From: an uncultured Alistipes sp.
GTDB lineage: Bacteria > Bacteroidota > Bacteroidia > Bacteroidales > Rikenellaceae
Direction of reading: 5' to 3'
DNA: 64,000 nt
Assembly (NCBI GenBank): GCA_944322005.1
Contig: CALUNL010000001.1
Span: 124,001-188,000, forward strand
The notes under the pieces are model-generated. The model was given only the letters and a program-made list of their open reading frames with translations, ran no database searches and was not told the origin of the DNA. Position numbers and translations under genes: made by a program. Of this stretch, positions 8,583 through 17,384 are shown one piece after another. Numbering within the stretch: position 1 is the stretch's first letter; every line of letters begins with the position of its first letter.

Positions 8583-9230
8583 ATGGATATCGCGATGACG
8601 CAACGGGAGAAAATAATAGAGAAGGCTTCGCAAATGTTTCTGAAACAGGGTGTAAAGGCCGTGCGTATGGATGACATTGCGGTCGAGCTCCGTATTTCGA
8701 AGCGTACGCTTTATGAGATGTTCTCCGACAAGGAGGAGTTGATGTTCCTGTGCACGCAGTATATTTACGACAGCGAGATGAATGAGCTCAAGTCCAGAAC
8801 ACACGATGCAAGAAACGGAATGGAGCGGTTGTTCATGGGCGTGGAGGTGCTGTTCGAATGCATGAAGGAACACAGCAGTCTCATAATGGGGATACGGAAG
8901 TTCTATCCCGAGACTTTCGAGCGTATAAGGAAAATCCATATTGAAAAGTCGTTCGGTCAGTTAAGGACGCTTATAATCAGCTATATAGATGACGGCCTTT
9001 TCGAAAAGAAGATCGACATAGAGCTTTCTGTGATAATATTTTACATAACCGTTACAGAAGTTTTGGGCCAGAGAGGCAATATATCCTATCTGGGCAGCGT
9101 TTCGGAAAAGGATGTCGTCATGTACATGCTCATACACTTTTTCCGTGGAATATCGACACTGAAGGGCGTGCAGATGATAGACGAATATCTGGTTGAGCAG
9201 GAGGGTAAAAGAAAAGACATATCAAAATAA
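8583..9230 (+). CDS. TetR/AcrR family transcriptional regulator
   Basis: A 215-residue regulator with the TetR N-terminal helix-turn-helix: REKIIEKASQMFLKQGVKAVRMDDIA followed by the recognition-helix part ISKRTLYEMFSDKEELM. The C-terminal ligand/dimer region is helical and unassigned. ATG 8583 gives MDIAMTQREK; ATG 8595 is an alternative start. It is the first gene of a five-gene run with TolC, adaptor, RND pump and PII-like protein (17-bp gap to the next gene), and a perfect palindrome lies just upstream, so local autoregulation of the pump operon is likely. Confidence 0.92.
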   Translation: MDIAMTQREKIIEKASQMFLKQGVKAVRMDDIAVELRISKRTLYEMFSDKEELMFLCTQYIYDSEMNELKSRTHDARNGMERLFMGVEVLFECMKEHSSLIMGIRKFYPETFERIRKIHIEKSFGQLRTLIISYIDDGLFEKKIDIELSVIIFYITVTEVLGQRGNISYLGSVSEKDVVMYMLIHFFRGISTLKGVQMIDEYLVEQEGKRKDISK

Positions 9231-9247
9231 AATCCGTTATATTGTTT

Positions 9248-10582
9248 ATGAAAAGACTGTGTTTGTTTTTTGGTCTGGCCATGATTTTCTGTTCGGTCGC
9301 CAAGGCCCAAGAAACCGGAGACGGCGCTTTGTGTCTTACGTTGGAGCAGGCACTCGACATTGCATTGAGCGAGAATCCGACGATAAAGATCGCCGACCAG
9401 GAGATTGAAATCAAGCGTTATGCAAAGCAGGGCACCTATGCCAGCCTCTATCCGCAGATTGACGCATCTGCATCGTACCAGCGTTCGATTGCGAAACAGA
9501 CTATGAGCATGGATTTCGGTGGTGAGACCCAATCCATCAAGGTCGGCAGCGACAACTCGTTCAACGGTGGAGTCACCGCTTCAATGCCTATAATAAACGC
9601 CCAGTTGTGGACAAGCCTTAAGGTATCGGCGCTCGATGTGGAGCTGTCGGTCGAAAAGGCGCGTTCGTCACGTCTGGACATGGTCGAGGAGGTTACCAAG
9701 GCGTACTATGCTGTGCTTCTGGCCAAGGAGTCGCTCAACGTGTACCGCCGCGTGTATGAAAACGCTGTCGAGAACAACAAGAACATAAAGAAGAAGTACG
9801 ATGTCGGATCCACTTCGGAGTATGACCTCATACAGTCCAATGTTACTGTCCAGAATGCCATCCCGAACGTGTTCGAGGCGGAGAACAGCGTAATACTTAC
9901 CTTGTGGCAGCTCAAGGCGCTGCTCGGTATCGACCTTCAGAAGAATATCGATGTCGTGGGTTCGCTTATGGATTACGAATCGACGATGTCGCACGCCTAC
10001 GAACTTTCGGGACTCAACCTTGAGAACAACTCCACGATGAAGCAGTTGGACATACAGGAGGAACAGCTGGCCAAGGCGTTGAAACTGACCAAGATGGCCA
10101 ATGTGCCTACGTTGAGCATAAATGCTGCATATCTGTATACGGCCCTTGGCAACGACGGTAAGTTCTTCACCGGCAAGGCGTGGAATCCGTATTCGTATGC
10201 TGGAATCCAACTCAACATTCCGATATTCGCCGGAAACTCCAAGCGCGCGGAGACGCGTCAGGCCCGCCTGAACCTGTCGAACCTCCAGTTGCAGAGAGAG
10301 AATACGGAACGTCAGTTGCAGGTGTCCATCGTGCAGTACATGAACAGCATGCAGACCTGCATCAAGCAGTTCCATGCGTCGGCAGCCAATGTGGCCGAGG
10401 CGCAGCGCGGTTATGAGATCGCTGTAAAGCGCTACGAGGTAGGAAGCGGTACGCTTGTCGAAGTGGACGACTCGCAGCTTGCATTGACCCAGGCCGAACT
10501 CAACCGCAACCAGTCGATATACAACTTCCTTACGTCGAAGGTGTCGCTCGACAAGATACTCGGAAACTACGAATTCAAATAA
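9248..10582 (+). CDS. TolC-family outer membrane efflux channel
   Basis: Outer membrane factor of a tripartite pump, 444 residues. It has a signal peptide ending SVAKAQ, then the two repeats of the OEP domain: LTLEQALDIALSENPTI near the start and long amphipathic helices (KARSSRLDMVEEVTKAYYAVLLAKE) that form the periplasmic tunnel, and the second-half signature GYEIAVKRYEVGSGTLVEVDDSQLALTQAELN, here quoted in part as ALTQAELN. The upstream TTG at 9242 is not needed; ATG 9248 begins a normal signal peptide. Gap of 17 bp from TetR and 18 bp to the adaptor gene. Confidence 0.93.
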   Translation: MKRLCLFFGLAMIFCSVAKAQETGDGALCLTLEQALDIALSENPTIKIADQEIEIKRYAKQGTYASLYPQIDASASYQRSIAKQTMSMDFGGETQSIKVGSDNSFNGGVTASMPIINAQLWTSLKVSALDVELSVEKARSSRLDMVEEVTKAYYAVLLAKESLNVYRRVYENAVENNKNIKKKYDVGSTSEYDLIQSNVTVQNAIPNVFEAENSVILTLWQLKALLGIDLQKNIDVVGSLMDYESTMSHAYELSGLNLENNSTMKQLDIQEEQLAKALKLTKMANVPTLSINAAYLYTALGNDGKFFTGKAWNPYSYAGIQLNIPIFAGNSKRAETRQARLNLSNLQLQRENTERQLQVSIVQYMNSMQTCIKQFHASAANVAEAQRGYEIAVKRYEVGSGTLVEVDDSQLALTQAELNRNQSIYNFLTSKVSLDKILGNYEFK

Positions 10583-10600
10583 CAGAGAGATATAATAACT

Positions 10601-11614
10601 ATGAAATCAGCAATTTTAAAATCGCTATTTATCGTATGCGTGTTGGCAGGCGTGTCCTGCTCGGGCACAAAGAAAGCCAAACAGGAGGTCGATGAGTTGC
10701 CTAAGGTGACCGTCCAGAAGGTATCCAAACGCAATGTCGTACAGCAGTCGTCGTATACCGGAACGGTTGAGGCGTACGTGGTTAACAATATCGCTCCGCA
10801 ATCGGCCCGCCGAATATCCGAGATACTTGTGGATGTGGGCGACCACGTCAAGGAGGGACAGTTGCTCGTGAAACTCGACAACTCCTCGCTCATACAGGCC
10901 AAGGTACAGATGGAGAATGCACTGACGGAGTACGAGCGTACCAACGAGCTGTATGAGTTCGGTGGCGCTTCCAAGTCGGACAGGGATTCCAGGCTGCTTA
11001 CATATGAGGTTGCGAAATCGACATATGACAACCTATTGGAGAATACGACGCTTATTTCTCCGACCACAGGAGTCGTTTCGGCGCGCAACTACGACAACGG
11101 CGACATGTCCGGTCAGAACCCTATACTTGTGGTCGAGCAGATTCGTCCTGTCAAGATAATGATAAACGTGTCGGAGCTTCTCTTCTCGAAGGTTCACCGC
11201 GGCATGAAGGTATATGTTGTCTTCGATGCATACGGTGACGAGCAGTTCGTTGGCTCCATAACCCGTATCTATCCGACCATAGACAATGTCACTCGCACGT
11301 TCCAGGTTGAGGTGTCGCTTCCTAATAAGGATGAGCGTATACGTCCGGGAATGTTCTCGCGAGTTACGCTGCCTTATGCCAGCGCCAACAGAGTTGTCAT
11401 TCCGGATCTTTCCGTGCAGAAGCTTACCGGTTCGGGAGACCGTTACGTATATATCTATAATCCGGCCGACAGCACTGTCCGTTACAGCAAGATCGAGCTC
11501 GGTCGCAGGATGGATACCGAATACGAGATTCTGTCCGGAGTCGAGGACGGTGACATGGTGGTAACTTCCGGTCACAGCGCCCTCACCAACGGAGCGAAAG
11601 TCGAACTCAAATAA
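10601..11614 (+). CDS. RND efflux periplasmic adaptor (HlyD/MFP family), lipoprotein
   Basis: Membrane fusion protein linking pump and channel. The signal peptide ends in the lipobox VSCS, so Cys20 is probably lipidated and the adaptor anchored to the inner membrane. The order is lipoyl half (SARRISEILVDVGDHVKEGQ), a short alpha hairpin, second lipoyl half (TTLISPTTGVVSARNYDNGD), then the beta-barrel domain (RIRPGMFSRVTLPY) and membrane-proximal domain (ILSGVEDGDMVVTSG). 337 residues, compact for the family. Lies between TolC and RND genes, 11 bp before the latter. Confidence 0.94.
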   Translation: MKSAILKSLFIVCVLAGVSCSGTKKAKQEVDELPKVTVQKVSKRNVVQQSSYTGTVEAYVVNNIAPQSARRISEILVDVGDHVKEGQLLVKLDNSSLIQAKVQMENALTEYERTNELYEFGGASKSDRDSRLLTYEVAKSTYDNLLENTTLISPTTGVVSARNYDNGDMSGQNPILVVEQIRPVKIMINVSELLFSKVHRGMKVYVVFDAYGDEQFVGSITRIYPTIDNVTRTFQVEVSLPNKDERIRPGMFSRVTLPYASANRVVIPDLSVQKLTGSGDRYVYIYNPADSTVRYSKIELGRRMDTEYEILSGVEDGDMVVTSGHSALTNGAKVELK

Positions 11615-11625
11615 CAGCGACTGCA

Positions 11626-14600
11626 ATGAATATATATAAAACTGCCGTACATAACCCCATATCGACGATACTGTTCTTCTGCGCCATCGCCGTATTGGGT
11701 GTATTCTCGCTGATGAGATTGTCGGTGGACCTGCTCCCGCACATCGAGACCACGCATATCATGGTCATAACGGCATACCCCGGTGCGAGTGCCATCGATA
11801 TAGAGGAGAATGTAACCAAGCCGCTTGAGAACAGCCTCAACAGCGTTGACGACCTCAAGCATATCATGTCCGATTCGAGGGAGAATATCTCGGTCGTAAC
11901 GCTCGAGTTCGAGTACGGTACCGACATCGAGGTGGCTACCGCCAATATCCGAGACAAGTTGGACATGGCTATAAACAGCCTGCCTGACGATGTCGATACT
12001 CCTATCATATTCAAGTTCAGTACCGACGACATACCTATTATGATGATGTCCGTGAGGGCCAAGGAGAGCTGGAGCGGACTCTATAAAATCATCGACGATA
12101 TGGTATCGACACCGCTGGCACGTGTCAAGGGAGTGGGTACCGTCTCCGTGCAGGGTATTCCTGAGCGACAGGTACAGATATACTGCGACCCTTACAAGCT
12201 GGAGGCCTACGGCATCTCCATTGAGGGAATAGCCGAGGTCATAGCCGCCGAGAACCGTTCAATTCCGGGCGGTACGATGGATGTGGGCTCCAATACCTAC
12301 TCTCTGCGTGTGGACCAGGAGTTTGAGGATGCCAAGGAGATGCTCGATGTGGTGATAGGCACTTATAATGGAGCAAACATCTATTTGCGTGATGTCGCTA
12401 CGGTGACCGACACGCAGGAGGAGCGTACGCAGGAGAACTTCAACAACGGCAACCGAAGCGGTCTGATTGTGATACAGAAGCAGACCGGTGCGAACTCCGT
12501 GGATATTGCGACGAAGGTCAAGGCCAAACTCGATGAGATACGCCCGACACTGCCGTCCGATATAGAGATTGTTCCTTTTATCGATACTTCTGAGAATATT
12601 CTCGATACGGCCAATTCACTTATCGAGACGATTCTGACCACGTTTATCATCGTGTCGATTGTCGTCATGATGTCGCTGGGTCGCTGGCGTGCAACCATAA
12701 TCATTGTTTTGACGATTCCGCTTTCGCTGCTTTCGGCTTTCATCTACATGCTTGCCGCAGGCGATACGTTCAACATCATTACCATGAGTGCGCTCTCCAT
12801 AGCCATCGGAATGATTGTCGACAATGCCATTGTGGTTCTGGAGAATATCGCCACCCATATCGACCGCGGTGCCCGACCTAAACAGGCCGCTATCTTTGCA
12901 ACCAAGGAGGTGGGCGTGTCGGTTATGGCATCCACACTGACGACGGTTGCCGTGTTCCTCCCGCTTACGATGATTACCGGTATGGCCGGTGTGCTCTTCA
13001 AGCCGATGGGATGGATGGTTACCATAATGCTTACAGTCTCGACTGCTGCTGCGATGACCTTTACTCCGGTTCTGTGCTCGCTCATGATGAAACAGAATCC
13101 GAAAAAGTCGTTCCTTCAGAAGTATGTCGATGCGGCCTTCAACTGGCTGAATGAAGTATACGGACGTGCTTTGGAGTGGGCCGTGCACCATCGCAAGACA
13201 ATAGTATGCGGCGCTGTGGCAATATTCGTGGCGGTGGTAGGAGGTGTCGGTTCCAACCTTCGCACCGAGTTCTTCCCGACACAGGACAATGCCCGTATCG
13301 GAATAGACATACAGTTGCCTGTCGGTACGCGTCAGGAGATAACGAGAGAACTGGCGTTGCAGATATCCGACCGTTTCCGCAAGGAGTTCCCGGAGATCGA
13401 GACGATAAGTGTCACGGAGGGTGTGGCCGATTCGGACAATACCTTCGCGGCCATACAGGATAACGGTACGCATATGATCAGCATGAACCTGTCGCTTCTC
13501 AAGAAGACGGAGCGTGAGCGCTCCCTGTCGGAGATATGCGATATCATGCGTAAGGAACTGGGAGAATATACGGAAATACGTAAGTTCGAGGTTCGTGAAT
13601 CAGGCCAGAAAGGCGGTGTGAGCGGACAGAGCTCGGTCGATGTCGAGCTTTACGGATACGACCTTGAGACTACGGACCGTATTGCAGAGGAGATCCGACA
13701 GATGATGCTCAATATCGAGGGCTGTACGGAGGTATCCATCTCACGTGATGAGTATACTCCTGAATACCAGGTTGTATTCGACCGTGAGAAGCTTGCCATG
13801 AACGGACTCAACGTGGCCACTGCCGCCACCTATCTCCGCAACCGCGTCAACGGCTCCGTGGCATCGTATTACCGTGAGGACGGTGAGGAATATGACATAC
13901 TTGTGCGTTACGCAAGGAAATACCGCGAGTCCCTCGAGGATATAGAGAACATTACGATATATTCCTCGTCGGGCAAGGGTATTAAGGTCCGCGATCTCGG
14001 AAAGGTAATCGAGACGCAGACGCCTCCGACAATCGAGCGTAAGGACCGTTCGCGTTACATAACCATCTCCGGTTCCGTCGGACACGGTTATGCCATGTCG
14101 CAGATTGTCGATGCAACGGTTGCCGGTCTGAACAAGATGGATCTTCCTGTGGGTATCACGTGGGGTCTCGGCGGAACGTACGAGGACCAGCAGGACACCT
14201 TCTCGGACATCATATCGCTGATGGGCCTGATGATAATCCTCGTATTCGTGATTATGGCATCGCAGTTCGAGTCGCTCATGTATCCGTTCGTCATCATGTT
14301 CTCGCTTCCGTTCGCACTCGTGGGAGTGTTCCTCGGCCTGTGGATCACCGATACGCCGATGGGCGTGATGGCTCTGTTGGGCGTTCTGATGCTTGTCGGA
14401 ATAGTGGTGAACAACGGTATTGTGCTCGTGGACTATACGCGGTTGTGTATTGCGCGAGGACAGTCGGTATACGATGCCGTAGTGACGGCCGGACGTTCGC
14501 GTCTGCGTCCTATCCTCATGACGACCCTGACGACCGTAATCGGTATGATTCCTATGGCAGTTGGAACTGGTGTCGGATCGGAGATGTGGACCTCGCTCGG

Positions 14601-14730
14601 TATGTCTGTGGCATGGGGTCTGTCATTCTCGACGCTCATCACATTGTTCCTCATCCCGGTACTGTTTACGATGTTCCTGTTCGTGAAGTTGCGCAGGGAT
14701 GAGAAGAAACGTTTAAGAAAAGCTGAATAA
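11626..14730 (+). CDS. RND efflux transporter permease (AcrB/HAE1-like)
   Basis: Proton-driven inner-membrane pump of 1034 residues with the usual 12 membrane spans and two large periplasmic loops. Seen: N-terminal NPISTILFFCAIAVLGVFSL, the first loop with PGASAIDIEENVTKPLE, the TM4 block GMIVDNAIVVLENIATH and the second-half LVGIVVNNGIVLVDYTRL. The TM4 sequence has one Asp followed by Asn (DN) where AcrB has two Asp, a form common in small-molecule exporters outside Enterobacteria; it does not carry the CzcA-type metal motif. Substrate unknown. A small PII-like gene follows after 6 bp. Confidence 0.95.
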   Translation: MNIYKTAVHNPISTILFFCAIAVLGVFSLMRLSVDLLPHIETTHIMVITAYPGASAIDIEENVTKPLENSLNSVDDLKHIMSDSRENISVVTLEFEYGTDIEVATANIRDKLDMAINSLPDDVDTPIIFKFSTDDIPIMMMSVRAKESWSGLYKIIDDMVSTPLARVKGVGTVSVQGIPERQVQIYCDPYKLEAYGISIEGIAEVIAAENRSIPGGTMDVGSNTYSLRVDQEFEDAKEMLDVVIGTYNGANIYLRDVATVTDTQEERTQENFNNGNRSGLIVIQKQTGANSVDIATKVKAKLDEIRPTLPSDIEIVPFIDTSENILDTANSLIETILTTFIIVSIVVMMSLGRWRATIIIVLTIPLSLLSAFIYMLAAGDTFNIITMSALSIAIGMIVDNAIVVLENIATHIDRGARPKQAAIFATKEVGVSVMASTLTTVAVFLPLTMITGMAGVLFKPMGWMVTIMLTVSTAAAMTFTPVLCSLMMKQNPKKSFLQKYVDAAFNWLNEVYGRALEWAVHHRKTIVCGAVAIFVAVVGGVGSNLRTEFFPTQDNARIGIDIQLPVGTRQEITRELALQISDRFRKEFPEIETISVTEGVADSDNTFAAIQDNGTHMISMNLSLLKKTERERSLSEICDIMRKELGEYTEIRKFEVRESGQKGGVSGQSSVDVELYGYDLETTDRIAEEIRQMMLNIEGCTEVSISRDEYTPEYQVVFDREKLAMNGLNVATAATYLRNRVNGSVASYYREDGEEYDILVRYARKYRESLEDIENITIYSSSGKGIKVRDLGKVIETQTPPTIERKDRSRYITISGSVGHGYAMSQIVDATVAGLNKMDLPVGITWGLGGTYEDQQDTFSDIISLMGLMIILVFVIMASQFESLMYPFVIMFSLPFALVGVFLGLWITDTPMGVMALLGVLMLVGIVVNNGIVLVDYTRLCIARGQSVYDAVVTAGRSRLRPILMTTLTTVIGMIPMAVGTGVGSEMWTSLGMSVAWGLSFSTLITLFLIPVLFTMFLFVKLRRDEKKRLRKAE

Positions 14731-14736
14731 TAACAT

Positions 14737-15030
14737 ATGAAAGCAATATTCATGTCCTGCAATCAGGCGCTTTACGAAGAGGTGCTTGACAAGATGAAGA
14801 AACTGGGTATCCGTGGATATACCGGCTGGGAAGAGGTGGCCGGCTGTGGAAGCCGTGACGGCGAGCCGCATCTGGGTGACTACGCCTGGCCGACGCTCAA
14901 CTCCGCATTCATATCCATAGTCGAAGACTCCCAGTGTGACGAGTTCATGCGGGCAATCTCCGAAATCGACAAGGAGAACGAGAAACTCGGCATCCGGGCA
15001 TTCTGGTGGGAGGTAGGCGGAACCGTCTGA
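14737..15030 (+). CDS. Small PII-like (GlnB-fold) protein of the RND efflux operon
   Basis: 97 residues, no signal peptide, so cytoplasmic. The predicted order beta-alpha-beta-long loop-beta-alpha-beta matches the PII/CutA ferredoxin-like fold: KAIFMSCNQALYEEVLDKMKKLGIRGYT, a loop of about 25 residues with GCGSRDGEPHLGDYAWP, then FISIVEDSQCDEFMRAISEI and GIRAFWWEV. There is no classical PII signature or T-loop Tyr. The loop holds Cys, His, Asp and Glu that could bind a ligand or metal. PII-like proteins next to RND pumps have been described as a separate subgroup; assignment here rests on fold reasoning. It starts 6 bp after the pump gene and precedes the operon terminator. Confidence 0.65.
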   Translation: MKAIFMSCNQALYEEVLDKMKKLGIRGYTGWEEVAGCGSRDGEPHLGDYAWPTLNSAFISIVEDSQCDEFMRAISEIDKENEKLGIRAFWWEVGGTV

Positions 15031-15049
15031 TTCCCGATTGTCTGAAACA

Positions 15050-15079
15050 ATACGGCGGCAGGTTTTCCTGCCGCCGTAT
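15050..15079. terminator. Terminator hairpin between convergent genes
   Basis: A perfect 13-bp stem (15050-15062 with 15067-15079) and TTTT loop, lying between the efflux operon and glgB. The following T tract is short (TGTTT), so strength is less certain; it may serve both strands. Confidence 0.7.
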
Positions 15080-15101
15080 CTGTTTATCTATATGGCGAAT
15101 G

Positions 15102-17135
15102 TTATTTGTGCCATTTGAACACTGTTGCCGTTCGTGCCGTGTTGTATATCCTTATGTAGTGGTGCGGGTTGCCGTCAGCATCGGTCTCCGTGTAGGAGAA
15201 GTGTTCGGTGCCGACCGCTTCACGTTCGAAACCGCCGAAACGCTCTTCGTCCGTCGAGAGAACCATCGAGTATTTGCCGGGCCACGGAACCTCCGTTATG
15301 TAGTCCGGTATGGAGGCCTCCGGGTGCCAGTTGAAGACGAATAGCAGCCCCTTGTGCGAGAATACCATGGTCTTGTTGTCACGGTCCATCTGCCAGCAGT
15401 ACGGATAGCCGTCCGAGAGTACCTTGTAGCGCTTGATCAGACGAAGCATCTGGCGGTCGAACTCGCCGAGTTGCGAATAGCGCAACAGTTTGTTGCGCGA
15501 GAGCGACCACAGACGCCGTGCATGCGCATAGCTCCAGCCGTTGCCTTCGCGCGGAAAATCTATCCACTCCGGATGGCCGAACTCGTTGCCCATGAAGTTG
15601 AGGTATGCCTCGCCTCCGGTCGAAATCGTCATCAGCCGTATCATCTTGTGCAGGGCCATTCCCCGTTCCACGACGAGATTCTGCGACGCACGGTCCATTG
15701 CGAAGTACATCTCCTTGTCCATCAGCCGGAAGGCTATCGTCTTGTCGCCCACGAGGGCCTGGTCGTGCGATTCGGCGTAGGCAACGGTCTTCACGCCAGG
15801 CATACGGTTGGTCATCACCGACCACATTTCGTCGATGTTCCACTCCTCGTCCGGTATATCCTTCAGCAGTTTTATCCAGAAGTCAGGTATCGCCATCCCG
15901 AGTCTGTAGTCGAAGCCTATGCCGCCGTCCTCGATGCTGCGGCACATGCCGGGCATCCCGCTAACGTCCTCGGCTATGGTCACAGCCTCCGGACGGAACT
16001 CGTGTATGAGACGGTTTGCAAGCATCAGGTATATTATCGCGTCGCGGTTGACCCCTTCGTCGAAGAACTTTTCGCGCGAGTCGAAATCGACATAGCCGTG
16101 GTGGTGGTATATCATCGATGTCACGCCGTCGAAACGGTATCCGTCGAAATGGAACTCGTCGAGCCAGTATTTCACGTTGGAGAGCAGGAAATGCTGCACT
16201 TCGCGCTTGCCGTAGTCGAAGATTTTGGAGTCCCAGTAGGGTTGGTACCCCTCCGGACCGGCCTTGGAGTACTGGTGGTCCGAACCGTCGAGTTCGTTTA
16301 TGCCTTCGTTGAGGTTCTTGACGTAATGGGCATGCACGAGGTCCATGATTACGGCGATGCCCATCGAATGGGCCGTCCTGACGAGCTCCTTCAGCTCCTC
16401 CGGTGTGCCGAAACGCGACGACGGGGCAAAGAAACTCGATACATGGTACCCGAACGAGCCGTAATACGGGTGTTCGGCTATGGCCATTATCTGTATGGCG
16501 TTGTAACCGTCACGCCGTATCCGCGGCAGTATCTTCTTCGTGAATTCAACGTATGTCCCGACCCCCTCGCGCTCCTGCGCCATGCCGATGTGTGTCTCGT
16601 ATATCAGCAGCGGGGTGCTTTTGGAGGCGTTGAAGTCGTCGCCCGACCAGTCGAACGGTTTCGGTACGGTGAACTGTGCCGTGAAGTTCTTTGTCTGCTC
16701 GTCCTGTACTACCCGGCGTGCATATGCCGGTATTCGGTCGTGCCATCCGTTCTGTCCGTGTACGTGTATCTTGTAGAGAGAACCGTCGGTAAGTCTGTCG
16801 GCATACATTGCATCCGGCAGGAATATGCTCCATACGCCGTTGCGGTCCCTGTCCAACCGCAGCTGCGTGCGCTGCCAGTTGTTGAAGTCCCCGAATATGT
16901 ATACGTCGATTGCCTCCGGCAGCCATTCGCGGAACCACCATCCGGCAAGCGTGTCATCATACTGCCAGCCGAAATACCTGTACCCGTTGGCGTAGTCGAC
17001 AATCGAACCGCAGTTCCTCTCAATATCCGCAAGATGCTCTCCGTAGAGTCTGTGGCGCAGATTTATCTCCTCCTCTGCAGGACGAAGCCATTCGTCCTGC
17101 TCCACCATGCGCAGATGCTTCTCCTTTCCGTCCAT
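15102..17135 (-). CDS. glgB: 1,4-alpha-glucan branching enzyme, eukaryote-like GH13_8 type
   Basis: Forms alpha-1,6 branches in glycogen; cytoplasmic, 677 residues. A CBM48 domain occupies roughly 60-160 (YIFGDFNNWQRTQL), followed by the GH13 barrel with the nucleophile Asp336 in GYRFDGV, acid/base Glu389 in IAEDVSG and the ESHDQ site, and GGEAYLNFMGNEFGHPEWIDFP near the C-terminus. The sequence resembles the eukaryotic/Bacteroidota subgroup rather than E. coli GlgB. It stands alone here; no other glycogen gene is adjacent, though a cytoplasmic GH13 amylase lies at 24053-25327. Confidence 0.94.
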   Translation of the reverse strand: MDGKEKHLRMVEQDEWLRPAEEEINLRHRLYGEHLADIERNCGSIVDYANGYRYFGWQYDDTLAGWWFREWLPEAIDVYIFGDFNNWQRTQLRLDRDRNGVWSIFLPDAMYADRLTDGSLYKIHVHGQNGWHDRIPAYARRVVQDEQTKNFTAQFTVPKPFDWSGDDFNASKSTPLLIYETHIGMAQEREGVGTYVEFTKKILPRIRRDGYNAIQIMAIAEHPYYGSFGYHVSSFFAPSSRFGTPEELKELVRTAHSMGIAVIMDLVHAHYVKNLNEGINELDGSDHQYSKAGPEGYQPYWDSKIFDYGKREVQHFLLSNVKYWLDEFHFDGYRFDGVTSMIYHHHGYVDFDSREKFFDEGVNRDAIIYLMLANRLIHEFRPEAVTIAEDVSGMPGMCRSIEDGGIGFDYRLGMAIPDFWIKLLKDIPDEEWNIDEMWSVMTNRMPGVKTVAYAESHDQALVGDKTIAFRLMDKEMYFAMDRASQNLVVERGMALHKMIRLMTISTGGEAYLNFMGNEFGHPEWIDFPREGNGWSYAHARRLWSLSRNKLLRYSQLGEFDRQMLRLIKRYKVLSDGYPYCWQMDRDNKTMVFSHKGLLFVFNWHPEASIPDYITEVPWPGKYSMVLSTDEERFGGFEREAVGTEHFSYTETDADGNPHHYIRIYNTARTATVFKWHK

Positions 17136-17155
17136 ATGCGAAGCGTTTATTTTCT

Positions 17156-17163
17156 CAAATATA
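17156..17163 (-). promoter_or_regulatory. -7 box for glgB
   Basis: Reads TATATTTG on the minus strand, exact match, 20 bp before the glgB ATG. No TTG at the best spacing was found. Confidence 0.5.
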
Positions 17164-17272
17164 GTGAAAATTTATGAAACAGGCGCACCCGCAAAACAAT
17201 AAATAGATCCGGATGCCGGCAGGCGGCCGAAGAGGGGCTGCATAAAAATTTCCGCCTTGCAGGGCTCTGCGG

Positions 17273-17302
17273 TTGGATATTCGAAAAATTTTCCTATCTT
17301 TG
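17273..17302 (+). promoter_or_regulatory. Promoter for the POT transporter
   Basis: TTG at 17273-17275, 19-bp spacer, TATCTTTG at 17295-17302: a full Bacteroidota promoter match. The ATG at 17385 lies 82 bp further on. Confidence 0.75.
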
Positions 17303-17384
17303 AAAGTCCGTTCCTTGCCGCCTTTCATGAAGGCTGTTGCATACGGAAAGTTTGCGGATTTTATTAACCAAACTCCATATAATT

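Noticed and set aside
15354..17177. A 607-codon plus-strand frame over glgB
   Set aside because: Fully antisense to the branching enzyme; His/Val/Leu-rich composition typical of a shadow frame.
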